A stretch of DNA of 37,721 nucleotides from a virus, in IMG/VR virus record IMGVR_UViG_3300023176_002495, positions 1 through 37,721 of that record; one strand, written 5' to 3'. The notes beneath the pieces were generated by a model. The model saw only the letters and a list, made by a program, of their open reading frames with translations. It was not told where the DNA came from and searched no databases. The position numbers and the translations under genes were made by a program. Of this stretch, positions 1-8,600 are shown in pieces. Positions within the stretch are counted from its first letter, which is position 1; each line of letters starts with the position of its first letter.

Positions 1-19
1 TCGAGTCCCTCCACTCCTA
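1..19 (+). tRNA. tRNA 3' fragment, cut by window edge
   Basis: The first 19 bases read as the end of a tRNA: most of a T loop (TCGAGT, lacking its first T), the 3' half of a T stem (CCCTC, 7-11), a 7-base acceptor strand (CACTCCT, 12-18) and a discriminator A at 19. The same T-loop form is seen in the complete Lys and Thr tRNAs of this window. The anticodon lies outside, so the identity is unknown. It suggests the tRNA array begins to the left of the window. Confidence 0.6.
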
Positions 20-43
20 TCCTCTTCTTAAACTTTACATCAC

Positions 44-325
44 ATGGACGACCTTAAAATTTATTGTGAATCTGAAGAGGACCAGTCAGCAATCTTTGAC
101 TTCCTCTTTTATGAATACCAAAATGATATCAAGTATTGTACTTGGGAACCTGATGGTGATGAAGAGAATCCCGGTTCTTGGGGTATGTTTATTGACGACT
201 TCCCCTATCCAGAACTTTGGGACAAGTTAGTTGAGTTCCTTGAGAGTGATGACTCTTGGATGCTAGAATCTCCAGTGGAAATGTCACTTGGAGACGGTAC
301 TGTTTCTTATCCCCCGCTCCTTTAG
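44..325 (+). CDS. small acidic hypothetical protein
   Basis: A 93-residue, very acidic protein (many D and E, several W) that I do not recognise. It has no signal peptide or membrane segment. It sits between two tRNA genes. Its stop codon TAG (323-325) lies inside the following tRNA gene, using tRNA positions 8-10, so the two genes overlap by 10 bases. No clear Shine-Dalgarno precedes the ATG at 44. Codon use and uninterrupted length support a real gene. Small acidic proteins of unknown role are common in cyanophages, but I cannot assign a function. Confidence 0.7.
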   Translation: MDDLKIYCESEEDQSAIFDFLFYEYQNDIKYCTWEPDGDEENPGSWGMFIDDFPYPELWDKLVEFLESDDSWMLESPVEMSLGDGTVSYPPLL

Positions 326-388
326 CAATCTGGTGAATGCAGCGAACTCATAATTCGCCTGAGGCGTGTTCGATCCACGCAAGGAGCA
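316..388 (+). tRNA. tRNA-Met (CAT), or Ile2 if lysidine-modified
   Basis: Folds as a cloverleaf: acceptor GCTCCTT/AAGGAGC, a short D stem, anticodon stem GCGAA/TTCGC with loop CTCATAA (anticodon CAT), T arm GCGTG/CACGC with loop TTCGATC, discriminator A at 388. It lacks the GC-rich anticodon stem and unpaired first position of an initiator, so it is an elongator Met tRNA or an Ile tRNA read as AUA after lysidine modification; sequence alone does not decide. CCA is not encoded. The next tRNA starts 4 bases later. Confidence 0.93.
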
Positions 389-392
389 CCTA

Positions 393-475
393 GGAGGATT
401 GGCAGAGCGGTTAATGCAGCGGTTTGCTAAACCGTGAGGGTAACACCTCCGTTGGTTCGAATCCAACATCCTCCG
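393..475 (+). tRNA. tRNA-Ser (GCT)
   Basis: An 83-base type II tRNA with acceptor GGAGGAT/ATCCTCC, anticodon loop TTGCTAA (anticodon GCT, reading AGC/AGT), a long variable arm, T arm GTTGG/CCAAC and discriminator G. CCA is not encoded. Spacers of 4 bases on both sides imply co-transcription and processing with the Met and Lys tRNAs. Confidence 0.95.
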
Positions 476-479
476 CTTC

Positions 480-551
480 GGGTTTGTAACTCAATGGTAG
501 AGTACCGGGCTTTTAACCTGTTAGTTGTGGGTTCGAGTCCCACCAAACCCA
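480..551 (+). tRNA. tRNA-Lys (TTT)
   Basis: Acceptor GGGTTTG/CAAACCC, D stem ACTC/GAGT, anticodon loop CTTTTAA (anticodon TTT), T arm GTGGG/CCCAC, discriminator A. The outermost anticodon-stem pair is a C/T mismatch and one pair is G-T. It serves AAA/AAG codons, which suits the A/T-rich coding of this phage. CCA is not encoded. Confidence 0.93.
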
Positions 552-552
552 C

Positions 553-590
553 TAGACAATCCACTGCCTCTATGGTATGATTGTCTCATC
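553..590 (+). promoter_or_regulatory. sigma70-type promoter within tRNA array, repeat copy 1
   Basis: TAGACA (553-558), a 17-base spacer, then TATGAT (576-581): a near-consensus bacterial vegetative promoter directly upstream of tRNA-Glu. Positions 555-590 are a 36-base direct repeat of 670-705. The element also holds an inverted repeat, GACAAT (555-560) against ATTGTC (580-585), with an inner CCA/TGG pairing. It could be a promoter, an operator-like site or an RNA processing hairpin; the spacing and hexamers favour a promoter. Confidence 0.7.
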
Positions 591-594
591 AAGC

Positions 595-667
595 GGTCCC
601 TTCGTCTAGTGGCCTAGGACACCTCCCTTTCACGGAGGCGACACGGGTTCGACTCCCGTAGGGACTA
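595..667 (+). tRNA. tRNA-Glu (TTC)
   Basis: Acceptor GGTCCCT/AGGGACT (first pair G-U), anticodon stem CCTCC/GGAGG with loop CTTTCAC (anticodon TTC), T arm ACGGG/CCCGT, discriminator A. The body closely resembles bacterial tRNA-Glu, including the TTCGTCTAG start of the D arm. Promoter-like repeats flank it on both sides. The next -35 hexamer begins on the base after the discriminator. Confidence 0.94.
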
Positions 668-705
668 TTGACAATCCACTGCCTCTATGGTATGATTGTC
701 TCATC
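668..705 (+). promoter_or_regulatory. consensus sigma70-type promoter, repeat copy 2
   Basis: TTGACA (668-673), exactly 17 bases, then TATGAT (691-696): a perfect -35 box and a near-perfect -10 box in front of tRNA-Ile. Positions 670-705 repeat 555-590 base for base as I read them. The inverted repeat GACAAT/ATTGTC (670-675, 695-700) is retained. It probably drives early transcription of tRNA-Ile, tRNA-Leu and downstream genes by unmodified host RNA polymerase. Confidence 0.78.
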
Positions 706-779
706 GGGAGATTAGCTCAGTTGGTTAGAGCGCACGACTGATAATCGTGAGGTGCCAGGTTCGAGTCCTGGATTTCCCA
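706..779 (+). tRNA. tRNA-Ile (GAT)
   Basis: Acceptor GGGAGAT/ATTTCCC (one G-U pair), a standard AGCTCAGTTGGTTAGAGC D arm, anticodon stem CACGA/TCGTG with loop CTGATAA (anticodon GAT), T arm CCAGG/CCTGG, discriminator A. It begins one base after the promoter-like repeat. CCA is not encoded. Confidence 0.95.
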
Positions 780-783
780 CCTA

Positions 784-868
784 GCGAGTATGGTGGAATC
801 GGTAGACACACCAGACTTAAAATCTGTTGAGCATTACGCTCGTGGGAGTTCAAGTCTCCCTACTCGCA
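784..868 (+). tRNA. tRNA-Leu (TAA)
   Basis: An 85-base type II tRNA: acceptor GCGAGTA/TACTCGC, anticodon stem CCAGA/TCTGT with loop CTTAAAA (anticodon TAA, reading TTA/TTG), a long variable arm, T arm GGGAG/CTCCC, discriminator A. It is 4 bases after tRNA-Ile and is followed by a perfect 8-bp inverted repeat. Confidence 0.95.
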
Positions 869-869
869 T

Positions 870-893
870 CCACACATAAATACAAATGTGTGG
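870..893 (+). promoter_or_regulatory. perfect hairpin holding a late-promoter-like motif
   Basis: CCACACAT (870-877) and ATGTGTGG (886-893) form a perfect 8-bp inverted repeat with an 8-base loop just after tRNA-Leu. The sequence CATAAATA (875-882), close to the T4-type late motif TATAAATA, spans the stem-loop junction. There is no T tract, so it does not look like an intrinsic terminator. It may set the 3' end of the tRNA transcript, give a late start for the gene at 905, or both. Confidence 0.45.
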
Positions 894-904
894 AAATCAC
901 CAAA

Positions 905-1171
905 ATGGAATATCAACTTTCTCAATCTTACGCTTTCTATATGGGAACCGTAGTGAGAATGTATTTCATTCAAGGTATGCCATATACCTTTGATGAGTTA
1001 CCAACACTAGTTCAAGATCATCCAGCAGTCCAAACGGAAGCGTTAGCGGGGAAGGATTGGGATGATGAAGAACTATACTTGGCATCTAGTTACTTAGTAA
1101 CTGAAGGATGTCATCCGTTGATGTTTGATATTCCTGTTAATAATCCTGAGTTACTGCCAAAAGATGACTGA
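905..1171 (+). CDS. hypothetical protein, 88 aa
   Basis: An 88-residue soluble acidic protein that I do not recognise. The reading frame stays open back into tRNA-Leu, but the in-frame ATG at 905 is preferred because it clears the tRNA and the hairpin at 870-893. The last 8 bases overlap cpeT in the form ATGACTGA, a translational-coupling arrangement that suggests the two are made together. There is no membrane segment or cysteine motif. The role is unknown; it may share a host photosynthesis or metabolism role with its coupled neighbour, but that is only contextual. Confidence 0.65.
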   Translation: MEYQLSQSYAFYMGTVVRMYFIQGMPYTFDELPTLVQDHPAVQTEALAGKDWDDEELYLASSYLVTEGCHPLMFDIPVNNPELLPKDD

Positions 1172-1703
1172 ACTTGAAGAACTTGAACATTTGTTAGAAG
1201 GGCAGTTTGATAATCGAACACAAGCACTTTCTAATCCTAGTAGGTTTGCCTATATTCGGGTAACCCATATTCCTATGGGCAATGGCAAGTTCTATGGCGA
1301 GCAAGCTTATAACTATAAACTTGATCAACCTTATCGTCAGTTTGTTATTTTACCTGTCCAACGTCAAGATGGCAGGATTGAGATTCAAAACTTTGAAATC
1401 GAAGACAAAGAACAGTTCATCGGCGGTAAAAACCTTGACAAACTCAAGAACCATATGCTATCCTTAAAAAAAGGATGTTCACTCTTCGTTAAGAAGGTTG
1501 AAGATTCTTTTGAGGGAGCAGTGGAAGGTGATAAGTGTATTGTGGAGTGGGGTGGACATAGAACATTTCTCACTACATCTATTAAACTCACTCCAACACA
1601 CTATTATGTCCTTGACAAAGGATATGATGTAAATAACCCCAAGAAACAAATCTGGGGCACCCGTAATGGGCAGTTCCAGTTTGTTCGTAAAACGCCACTT
1701 TAG
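1164..1703 (+). CDS. cpeT: CpeT/CpcT-type phycobiliprotein lyase
   Basis: A 179-residue protein matching the CpcT/CpeT bilin-lyase family, whose members attach or chaperone phycobilin chromophores on phycobiliprotein beta subunits in cyanobacterial light-harvesting antennae. The family signature GEQAYNYKLDQPYRQ is at about residues 45-59, followed by alternating beta strands as expected for the lipocalin-like barrel (for example CIVEWGGHRTFLTTS). The length is close to cyanobacterial CpeT. CpeT is a known auxiliary gene of T4-like cyanophages, presumably adjusting host light harvesting during infection. The start at 1164 is chosen over an upstream in-frame ATG at 1125 because it overlaps the preceding stop as ATGACTGA. 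Its TAG stop lies inside tRNA-Thr. Confidence 0.85.
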   Translation: MTELEELEHLLEGQFDNRTQALSNPSRFAYIRVTHIPMGNGKFYGEQAYNYKLDQPYRQFVILPVQRQDGRIEIQNFEIEDKEQFIGGKNLDKLKNHMLSLKKGCSLFVKKVEDSFEGAVEGDKCIVEWGGHRTFLTTSIKLTPTHYYVLDKGYDVNNPKKQIWGTRNGQFQFVRKTPL

Positions 1704-1767
1704 CTCAGCTGGATAGAGCAACGGTTTTGTAAACCGTAGGTCGTCGGTTCGAGTCCGACATGTGGCT
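1694..1767 (+). tRNA. tRNA-Thr (TGT)
   Basis: Acceptor GCCACTT/ATGTGGC (one T/T mismatch), a standard AGCTCAGCTGGATAGAGC D arm, anticodon stem ACGGT/ACCGT with loop TTTGTAA (anticodon TGT, reading ACA), T arm GTCGG/CCGAC, discriminator T. The first 10 bases overlap the end of cpeT, whose stop codon TAG is tRNA positions 8-10. A small hairpin TGGGA/TCCCA (1769-1782) follows. Confidence 0.93.
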
Positions 1768-1811
1768 CTGGGAGTATTCCCAACAAATAGTTCTTCAATA
1801 AAGAGGCAATC

Positions 1812-1967
1812 ATGACATTACTTTCTAAAAAGGATCATGATATGGTAATCAAGGCGCTTGATTTTTATCTCTTCAGCAAAGGTGCTGATATTGGATCTGA
1901 AACACATCGAGAATACCAAGGTTTACTTGATTGGGTCAGAAACAAGAAGGAAGAACTATCATTCTAA
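1812..1967 (+). CDS. small hypothetical protein, 51 aa
   Basis: A 51-residue charged protein (starts MTLLSKKDHDMVIKALDFYL, ends KKEELSF) with a predicted mostly helical content. An AAGAGG Shine-Dalgarno (1801-1806) lies 5 bases before the ATG. It ends just before the terminator at 1989, so it is the last gene of the tRNA/cpeT transcription unit. I do not recognise the family. Confidence 0.7.
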   Translation: MTLLSKKDHDMVIKALDFYLFSKGADIGSETHREYQGLLDWVRNKKEELSF

Positions 1968-1988
1968 CCAAACCCCTTCCGTGTGATT

Positions 1989-2010
1989 AAGGTCCCTTCG
2001 GGGACCTTTT
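1989..2010 (+). terminator. intrinsic terminator with TTCG tetraloop
   Basis: AAGGTCCC (1989-1996), TTCG loop, GGGACCTT (2001-2008), then TT and an AAAA stretch. The 8-bp stem with a UUCG tetraloop and T tail is a strong rho-independent terminator separating the tRNA/cpeT unit from the oxygenase and structural genes. Confidence 0.85.
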
Positions 2011-2017
2011 AAAATAT

Positions 2018-2551
2018 ATGAACTTAACTGATTGTGTTTTACATTTAAAAAACTATATCCCAAGACAGGATTGTGACGATTTTATTAAAATCTCACAGGA
2101 AAAACAGTGGCAGGTAGGAGCGTGGCATAACTACAAAAAAGAAAAAGTAAAACAAAATAATCACAGTGAAGTGTATTTTTTTGAAGAACATATGTTCTTG
2201 AAACACTTATATGGGAACTGGATTGAAAAATACATTGAACAGGTAAGAGATCCTCATATAACACAATGTTCATACGTAAAAGTGAACAGATATGAGGTTG
2301 GTCAAAATATGAGTGAACACGTTGATCATATACGAACGTTGTTTGAAGGAAAAGTAAGAGGTATACCTATTATTACCACATTAGGGGTATTAAATGATGA
2401 TTTTGAGGGTGGAGATTTTACCCTTTGTGGAGAAGTTATAGATCTGAAAACTGGAGATTTTTTGGCGTTTCCTAGTGTGTTTTTGTATCCCCATGAAGTA
2501 AAACCAATCACTAAAGGAACACGTTATTCCTGGATCTCTTGGTGGGTTTAG
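2018..2551 (+). CDS. 2OG-Fe(II) oxygenase (prolyl 4-hydroxylase-like)
   Basis: A 177-residue protein of the 2-oxoglutarate/Fe(II) dioxygenase superfamily, the P4H-like branch common in cyanophages. Visible features: the HxD iron motif HVD at residues 101-103, the NDDFEGGDFTL strand (126-136), the GDFLAFPSVFLYPHEV segment carrying the distal iron-binding His159, and Arg169 in GTRYS as the likely 2OG-carboxylate ligand. So all catalytic residues appear present. The substrate is unknown; protein or small-molecule hydroxylation are both possible. It starts 8 bases after the terminator with no obvious ribosome binding site. The late promoter of the giant fibre gene directly follows its stop. Confidence 0.82.
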   Translation: MNLTDCVLHLKNYIPRQDCDDFIKISQEKQWQVGAWHNYKKEKVKQNNHSEVYFFEEHMFLKHLYGNWIEKYIEQVRDPHITQCSYVKVNRYEVGQNMSEHVDHIRTLFEGKVRGIPIITTLGVLNDDFEGGDFTLCGEVIDLKTGDFLAFPSVFLYPHEVKPITKGTRYSWISWWV

Positions 2552-2553
2552 TG

Positions 2554-2561
2554 TATAAATA
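2554..2561 (+). promoter_or_regulatory. T4-type late promoter TATAAATA
   Basis: An exact TATAAATA late-promoter box lies 2 bases after the oxygenase stop and 39 bases before the ATG of the 3741-aa structural gene. This is the position expected for late transcription by phage sigma (gp55-like) and sliding-clamp-activated polymerase. Confidence 0.75.
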
Positions 2562-2600
2562 CATTGAGGAATAAGCAACACCCTAGGCATCGGCAGTATT

Positions 2601-5600
2601 ATGGCTTTAACTAGACTTGATAACCTATATTCAAGTAAAACAGGTAAGTATCTTTACGTTTCCCCTGACGATTTTAACGCTTCGGATGAACTAGACAATA
2701 GAGGTAACTCACCTCTACGTCCATTTAAGACAATCCAGCGTGCTTTTATTGAAGTAGCAAGATTCTCTTACTTACCTGGATCAGATAATGATAGATTTGA
2801 CCAGTTCAGCATTATGCTGATGCCTGGTGATCACTATATTGATAACCGTCCTGGTCTAGTACAGATTGATAGACGATCTAGGCAAAGATATTATGATGCT
2901 AGAAATCTAATCAATGCAAACCGTCAGGAAATCATTGATAGATCATTTGCTGAGATTGCCATTCAGTATGATGAAGTTGCTTGGGGAACTGATTGGGTAG
3001 TTCCCGGTGATGACCCTGCTCAAACTAAGTCTAGATATTATGATGCTTATCGCTTAATCCAGAAGAACAAACAAGAGATTATTGACAGATCTGTTGCTGA
3101 GATTGCTCTTGGACCTAATGAACTATTCAGTTTCCCAGAAGATGCTACTGAAACTGAAGTATCTCGTTATAAGGATGCTTATCGCCTAATCAGAAACAAC
3201 CAAGCACTTATTGTTGATGATGTTTGGCAAGAGACTTTTGCTAGCTATCCTTCTGTTGGTTCTACACAAACTAAGTGTAAACGCGACCTAGGATATTTTA
3301 TTGAAGCTATTGCTTTAGACGTATTTGGTGGCGGTGGTAACAGATACTCCAGAGAGTTTGTACTTAAGTATTTTGATGGTGCCGGAAACCCCATCCCCGA
3401 AGGTATTCCCAACACCACCGATCTTATCCCTGATCCTGATGAGATCAACGCTTCGATCTTTGCTTTTGAGAGAGCAAGAGATTATTTACAACAGGCAGTA
3501 TCTAATAACTACGTTTCTGTTCTTTCTCCTGGTTCTGAGTATACTGATAACGACATCCTAGAGGGCGAAGCTGTATACAATGATGGTGCTGGTGATGTAT
3601 CTAGAACTGATCCTACTGCTTGTTCTGATGTTCAGACAACGATTGCTAACCTAGTAACTACGATTACTACGCCTATTCTAAACCAAACTATTGCTGGCGG
3701 AAACTTAGCATCTTTGGTGGAAGTTATTCCTCCTGCAGGCGAAGCAAAGTGTAAGCGTGATTTAGGATTTATCGTCGATTATATCTCCCTTGACATTGTT
3801 CAAGGCGGTGGTAATGTATACACCCGTAAGGTGATGCAGAACTACTTTAATGAGGCAGGCAATGATTGGATTGATGATGGACTACAAGGAGAAACAGCAG
3901 AATCGTTGATTGCTTTTAACAAAGCAAGAGATGTGATGCTACAAGCAATCACCAACCAACTATATTACAAAGATCTTACGATCACTGCTGATATTGCTAC
4001 CGGAGACAACCAAGATCCAGCATCCTGTAACGACGTTCAGACTCTAATCGGTAATCTATTCCAGATTGTTATCGATGCCGTTACTAACGAAAGTATTGCT
4101 ACTGTTGACTTCCCACCAGAATCCACATCTCCTCTCAATCCTGGAGAAGAAAAGTGTAAACGTGATATCGGATATATTGTAGACGCTACTGCTGCTGACT
4201 TACAAAATGGTGGTAATGCTCAGATTGTTGCTGCTACGAAGGCATACTTTGACGCTAATGGTCTACCTATTAGTAATGGATTGGTAGGAGAAGAAGCACA
4301 ATCTGTTGTTGCTTTCTCCCGTGCTGCTACAGAGATGCAGAAAGCAGTAACTAACCAGTTACTATCTAAAGATCTCACACTTCTTGCTGGTCCTGCTAAC
4401 TTTAATGTAGAAGGTCCAACTGTTCCTGTATTGCCTTCTGGTAATGCTGCTTCTTGTGTTGATGTTCAGTCCAGCATTGCTGACCTTATTACTATTGCCA
4501 CCGATGTTATTTCTTCCGGTGACATTAGCCTATTGGTTGGTATTAACGCTCCTGGTGATGTTCCTGTATTCAACTACAACCAGAATCTAGAAGAATGGAA
4601 TGACAACACTATTCTCGACCTTTCCAATCCTGATAACGCTCTTTATAAGTTTAACTCTAGTACAGGCGGCGCTATCGTTCCTAGGGGTTGTTCTCTTATT
4701 GGTTACGACCTTCGTAGAACTATAGTTAGACCACTATATGTTCCTGATCCTGCTGACGCTACACAGGAAAGAACATCTATCTTCAATCTAACTGGTGGTT
4801 GCTATCTATGGCAGTTCACTATCAAGGATGGTGACTTATCAGAAAACTCTCCTCTCTACAACCCAACTGATAAAGTTGGTAGAGTTTACTATCAAAAAGG
4901 AAATACTAATCTAGCAACTCCAGAATACTCTCACCATAAGATCTGTATCATGACTTATGCTGATGAGCAAGATCTTGAGGATTACTACGAAAAAGTTGGT
5001 AGATCTTTCTCTCTATTCCAACCAACTATTGATGATGGTGATCTTGAGGCATTGGTTCAAGAGAATAGAATCGTTGGACCTCTATCCGACACCAGAAATA
5101 TCACTAACATCAGACTTGAGGATAATGTTGATGCTAGTAAGGTAACAGTTGTAGTTACCACAAAGATTGCTCATGGTTACTTCAAGGACCAGTATGTTGC
5201 TATCATTGATAACGGACTAACCGACTTACTTAACGGTACATTTAAAGTTATTGAACTTGATAATGAAGATCCAAGAGTCTTTAAGTATGAACTTGGTGTA
5301 ACTGAGTTACAACTAGGTTTAGATCTAGAACAGGATTATGATTTCACATCTGTTCCTGCATTAGACGTTGCTGCTAGAGTACAGGCAGAGATTGACTCTG
5401 TAGAATCTGCTTCTCCATACGTCTTTAACTGCTCGATTCGTTCCACCTGGGGTCAGTGTGGTATGTGGGCAGATGGATCCAAGGCAACTGGATTCAAGTC
5501 GATGGTTGTTGCTCAATACACTGGTGTATCGCTCCAAAGAGACGATAGAGCATACATCCGCTACGATGAGTTTACAAACACCTGGAACCAAGCATCTATC

Positions 5601-8600
5601 ACTGATGCCTTTGCTACAGAACCATATCACACTAGAGGTGATGCCTATTGGAAGGATGACTGGAGAAACTTCCACATCCGTGCTTCTGATGACGCATTCA
5701 TCCAGTGTGTATCGGTCTTCGCTGTTGGATTCTTCGATCACTTCTTGATGGAGTCTGGTGGTGACATGTCCATCACCAACTCGAACTCTAACTTCGGTAA
5801 TACATCACTTCACGCTATTGGTTTCAAAGGATTTGCCTTCAACCAGGATAAGGGTGGATATATTACAGATATTATTCCTCTCAAGACTATCGACGATTCT
5901 GCTTTCAATGAGACTGATTACAAATACTATTCTTTAGACGCTCAGTTAACTAAGGACGCCGCCAATACTACCGGCAGACTATACTATGGTGCTGATACAA
6001 TCTATGATCCATTCGATAAACCCGTCGTTAGTATTGATGGTTATAGACTTGGTGCTAAATCTGGAGAAAGACTATATCTAACACTCAAAGATACTGTTGG
6101 TGGTAACAGCAGATATGAAGCAGAGTTATCCGAATCTGGATTCACTCAGTATACTGCTTCTATTCAGACATTAAATCCTGATGGTCTAGTTATTGATAAT
6201 CTTGCTCAAGATGCTTCCACATCTATTGAAAAGAACAAACTATTCATTCAGCAAGAAGCATATGGATATATTATCGATAAGTATCCATATCTCCTAACTA
6301 AACCTGGCATTGAGATTGGTAAGTGTGAAAGAGACATCGGATACTTTGTAGATGCTGTTGTTCAGGATCTAAGAGTTGGTGGTAACATTCAGACTATTCA
6401 AGCAGCAGAAGCATACTTTGTTGGTGGTTCTCTAAGCTATGTTCCCGGAGAACTTAACGAAACAGTAGAAGCACTTGATTATGTCAAGAATCTATGTGTT
6501 GCTGCTATGAGAAACTTTGACATTCTCTATAGAGATTGTCAGACAACTGTTGGATCTGCTATCGTTGACGTTGGTGATACCACTGGACTATTAGTTGGTA
6601 TGAGAGTTAGAGAGTATGATTATACTCTTGCCAACTTCCAAGATGGTAGACTTAATCCTGATGTATCTGAAGGTGGTACTTCACAGGAAGTAACTGTAAA
6701 CCCTGCTATTCAACCAAATACTTACATCAAGAAAATCATTGACAGCACTAGAATCGAACTAGGTATTGAAGGATCTCTACCTTCTACTCTTGGTGATATT
6801 CAACCTGCTCAACAAACACGTTTAGCATACCTATATTTCTCGCTTCCACGTACCGGCACTCTAACTGATAGTGATGATAATCTAGTCGGTGCCTGGGCAG
6901 CACAAATCGCTGTAGCAGATAGCAGCATTATCCAATATGTTGATGGAAATAATGCTCCTGTTCCCTGGAACGGACTACAGAATGAATATCCAGAGTGTGC
7001 TAGCATCAGATCTACTATCGAGACATATTTCTCCGATATTAATGTAATCCTTAACCAGGGATTACAACCTATTAGTGAAAGAGAATCTGCCCTATCTACT
7101 CTAATCCTTGCCAACAAAGATCTTGCTACTGAAGAAGCACTAGATAGAGCAAAGGCAAACTATCCAACACTAACTCTAAACAACCAAGTACAGTTGGTTG
7201 CTGACGTTAAAGAGACCATTGAAGCATATGCTTATAATGTTCTATACGGAGCAAACAATAAAGCGTATGATAGAGGCGTATTCTACACTGCTAATCCTTC
7301 CCGTACTAACGGAGAAGAACTCTTCACTACATTCTTGTATGATGAAGTATACAACATCTTAGTAGAAGTTATCCGTAACGAGACCGTTACTATTATTGGT
7401 GACCACGGATTAACTCAAACGTTTGACAATAGCATTGTTCCTGATACTCCTCCATTCGAGCCCGGAACTTATGGTCTTACTGACTTTGTTGACATTCAAA
7501 GTAATCTAGGTGATTATAGAGATCTAGTCAACGCTGGTATTGGTACAGACGTTATTGTTGGAGACGTAACAAATGCTGGTATTGCTAGAACAGAACCTGT
7601 AGTTGGTGCTAGTGTTGGTAGAGTTGATCCAACCCTCCAGACTGCCAATCTTGCTAACAGAGCAACGTTGTTCACTGTCAATACTGGCGGTGGTGTATCT
7701 GACCCACACAACTGGGAGACTGGAACTCCCGTAAGACTTGTTCCTAACGCAAGAGAAGGTACTAACCCAGACAAGAGAGTTATTAGACTACCTAGAGGAT
7801 TTGAACCTAATACAATCTATTATGTAATCGCTCCTGGTAGAACTACACAACCAGAAAACTATGCCAATGGTTTAGTTTATCCTGGTGTATTTGAAGCAGA
7901 TTCTAAGACTAGAATCATGCTTGCCAGCACTAAGGAAAATGCAGCTGCTGGCATTTATCTATATTCTTCCGAAACAGACAGCATTGATCCAGATCTAGAG
8001 ATTGGTATTCAACAGTTTGTCCTGGATGTAGATTACGCTCTACATCAGTATCTCTGTAATGAAGTTTCTGGTGTAAATGATGTTCTACAAACTGGTGTTC
8101 CTCACTTGTTTGATGTTCCCGGCACTGGTGGTCCAGTACAGAAGGTGTTCTTCAGAACATTCGGAAATAACTCGGATTTACCAGTTCTTTCTGCTAGCGG
8201 AGTAGCAGTTGATCCTAATACATATTACTACGCTAGATTTGTTACACCTAGAACGTTCTCTATCTTCCTTACCGAGGCTGAAGCGATTTCTGGTGCTACA
8301 CCACAAACCTTTATCCAAGGTTTTGGTCAAAACTTCTATGTATTCTCCGATAAGAGAAGATCCCCAGTCAAGTTTGATGCCGAGTTAGTTAATACTAACA
8401 CTACCACTGGTCAATGGTACATTCAAACTATTCCGGATCCAACCGACATCAACGTTGAACCAGGATCTGCTGGTAACATGATTACCAGACTACAAGCTCT
8501 AGGTGTCACACTAACAGATGCTAGAACAAAAAATACCTTCTTCAACAGACTAGATGATGGAAGACCAAAAGAAGATAGAGTATACAGACTACGTTATGTT

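Noticed and set aside
827-904. Upstream extension of the 88-aa gene into tRNA-Leu
   Set aside because: It would translate the tRNA 3' half and the hairpin; the ATG at 905 is a more natural start.
1-1770. Prophage attachment site in the tRNA array
   Set aside because: No integrase or excisionase gene is visible and the gene content is that of a lytic T4-like phage; tRNAs are ordinary cargo in such genomes.
5361-5741. Antisense open frame of 126 codons inside the giant fibre gene
   Set aside because: It has no recognisable domain or start signal and lies opposite an uninterrupted 3741-codon gene; other frames inside that gene were dropped for the same reason.
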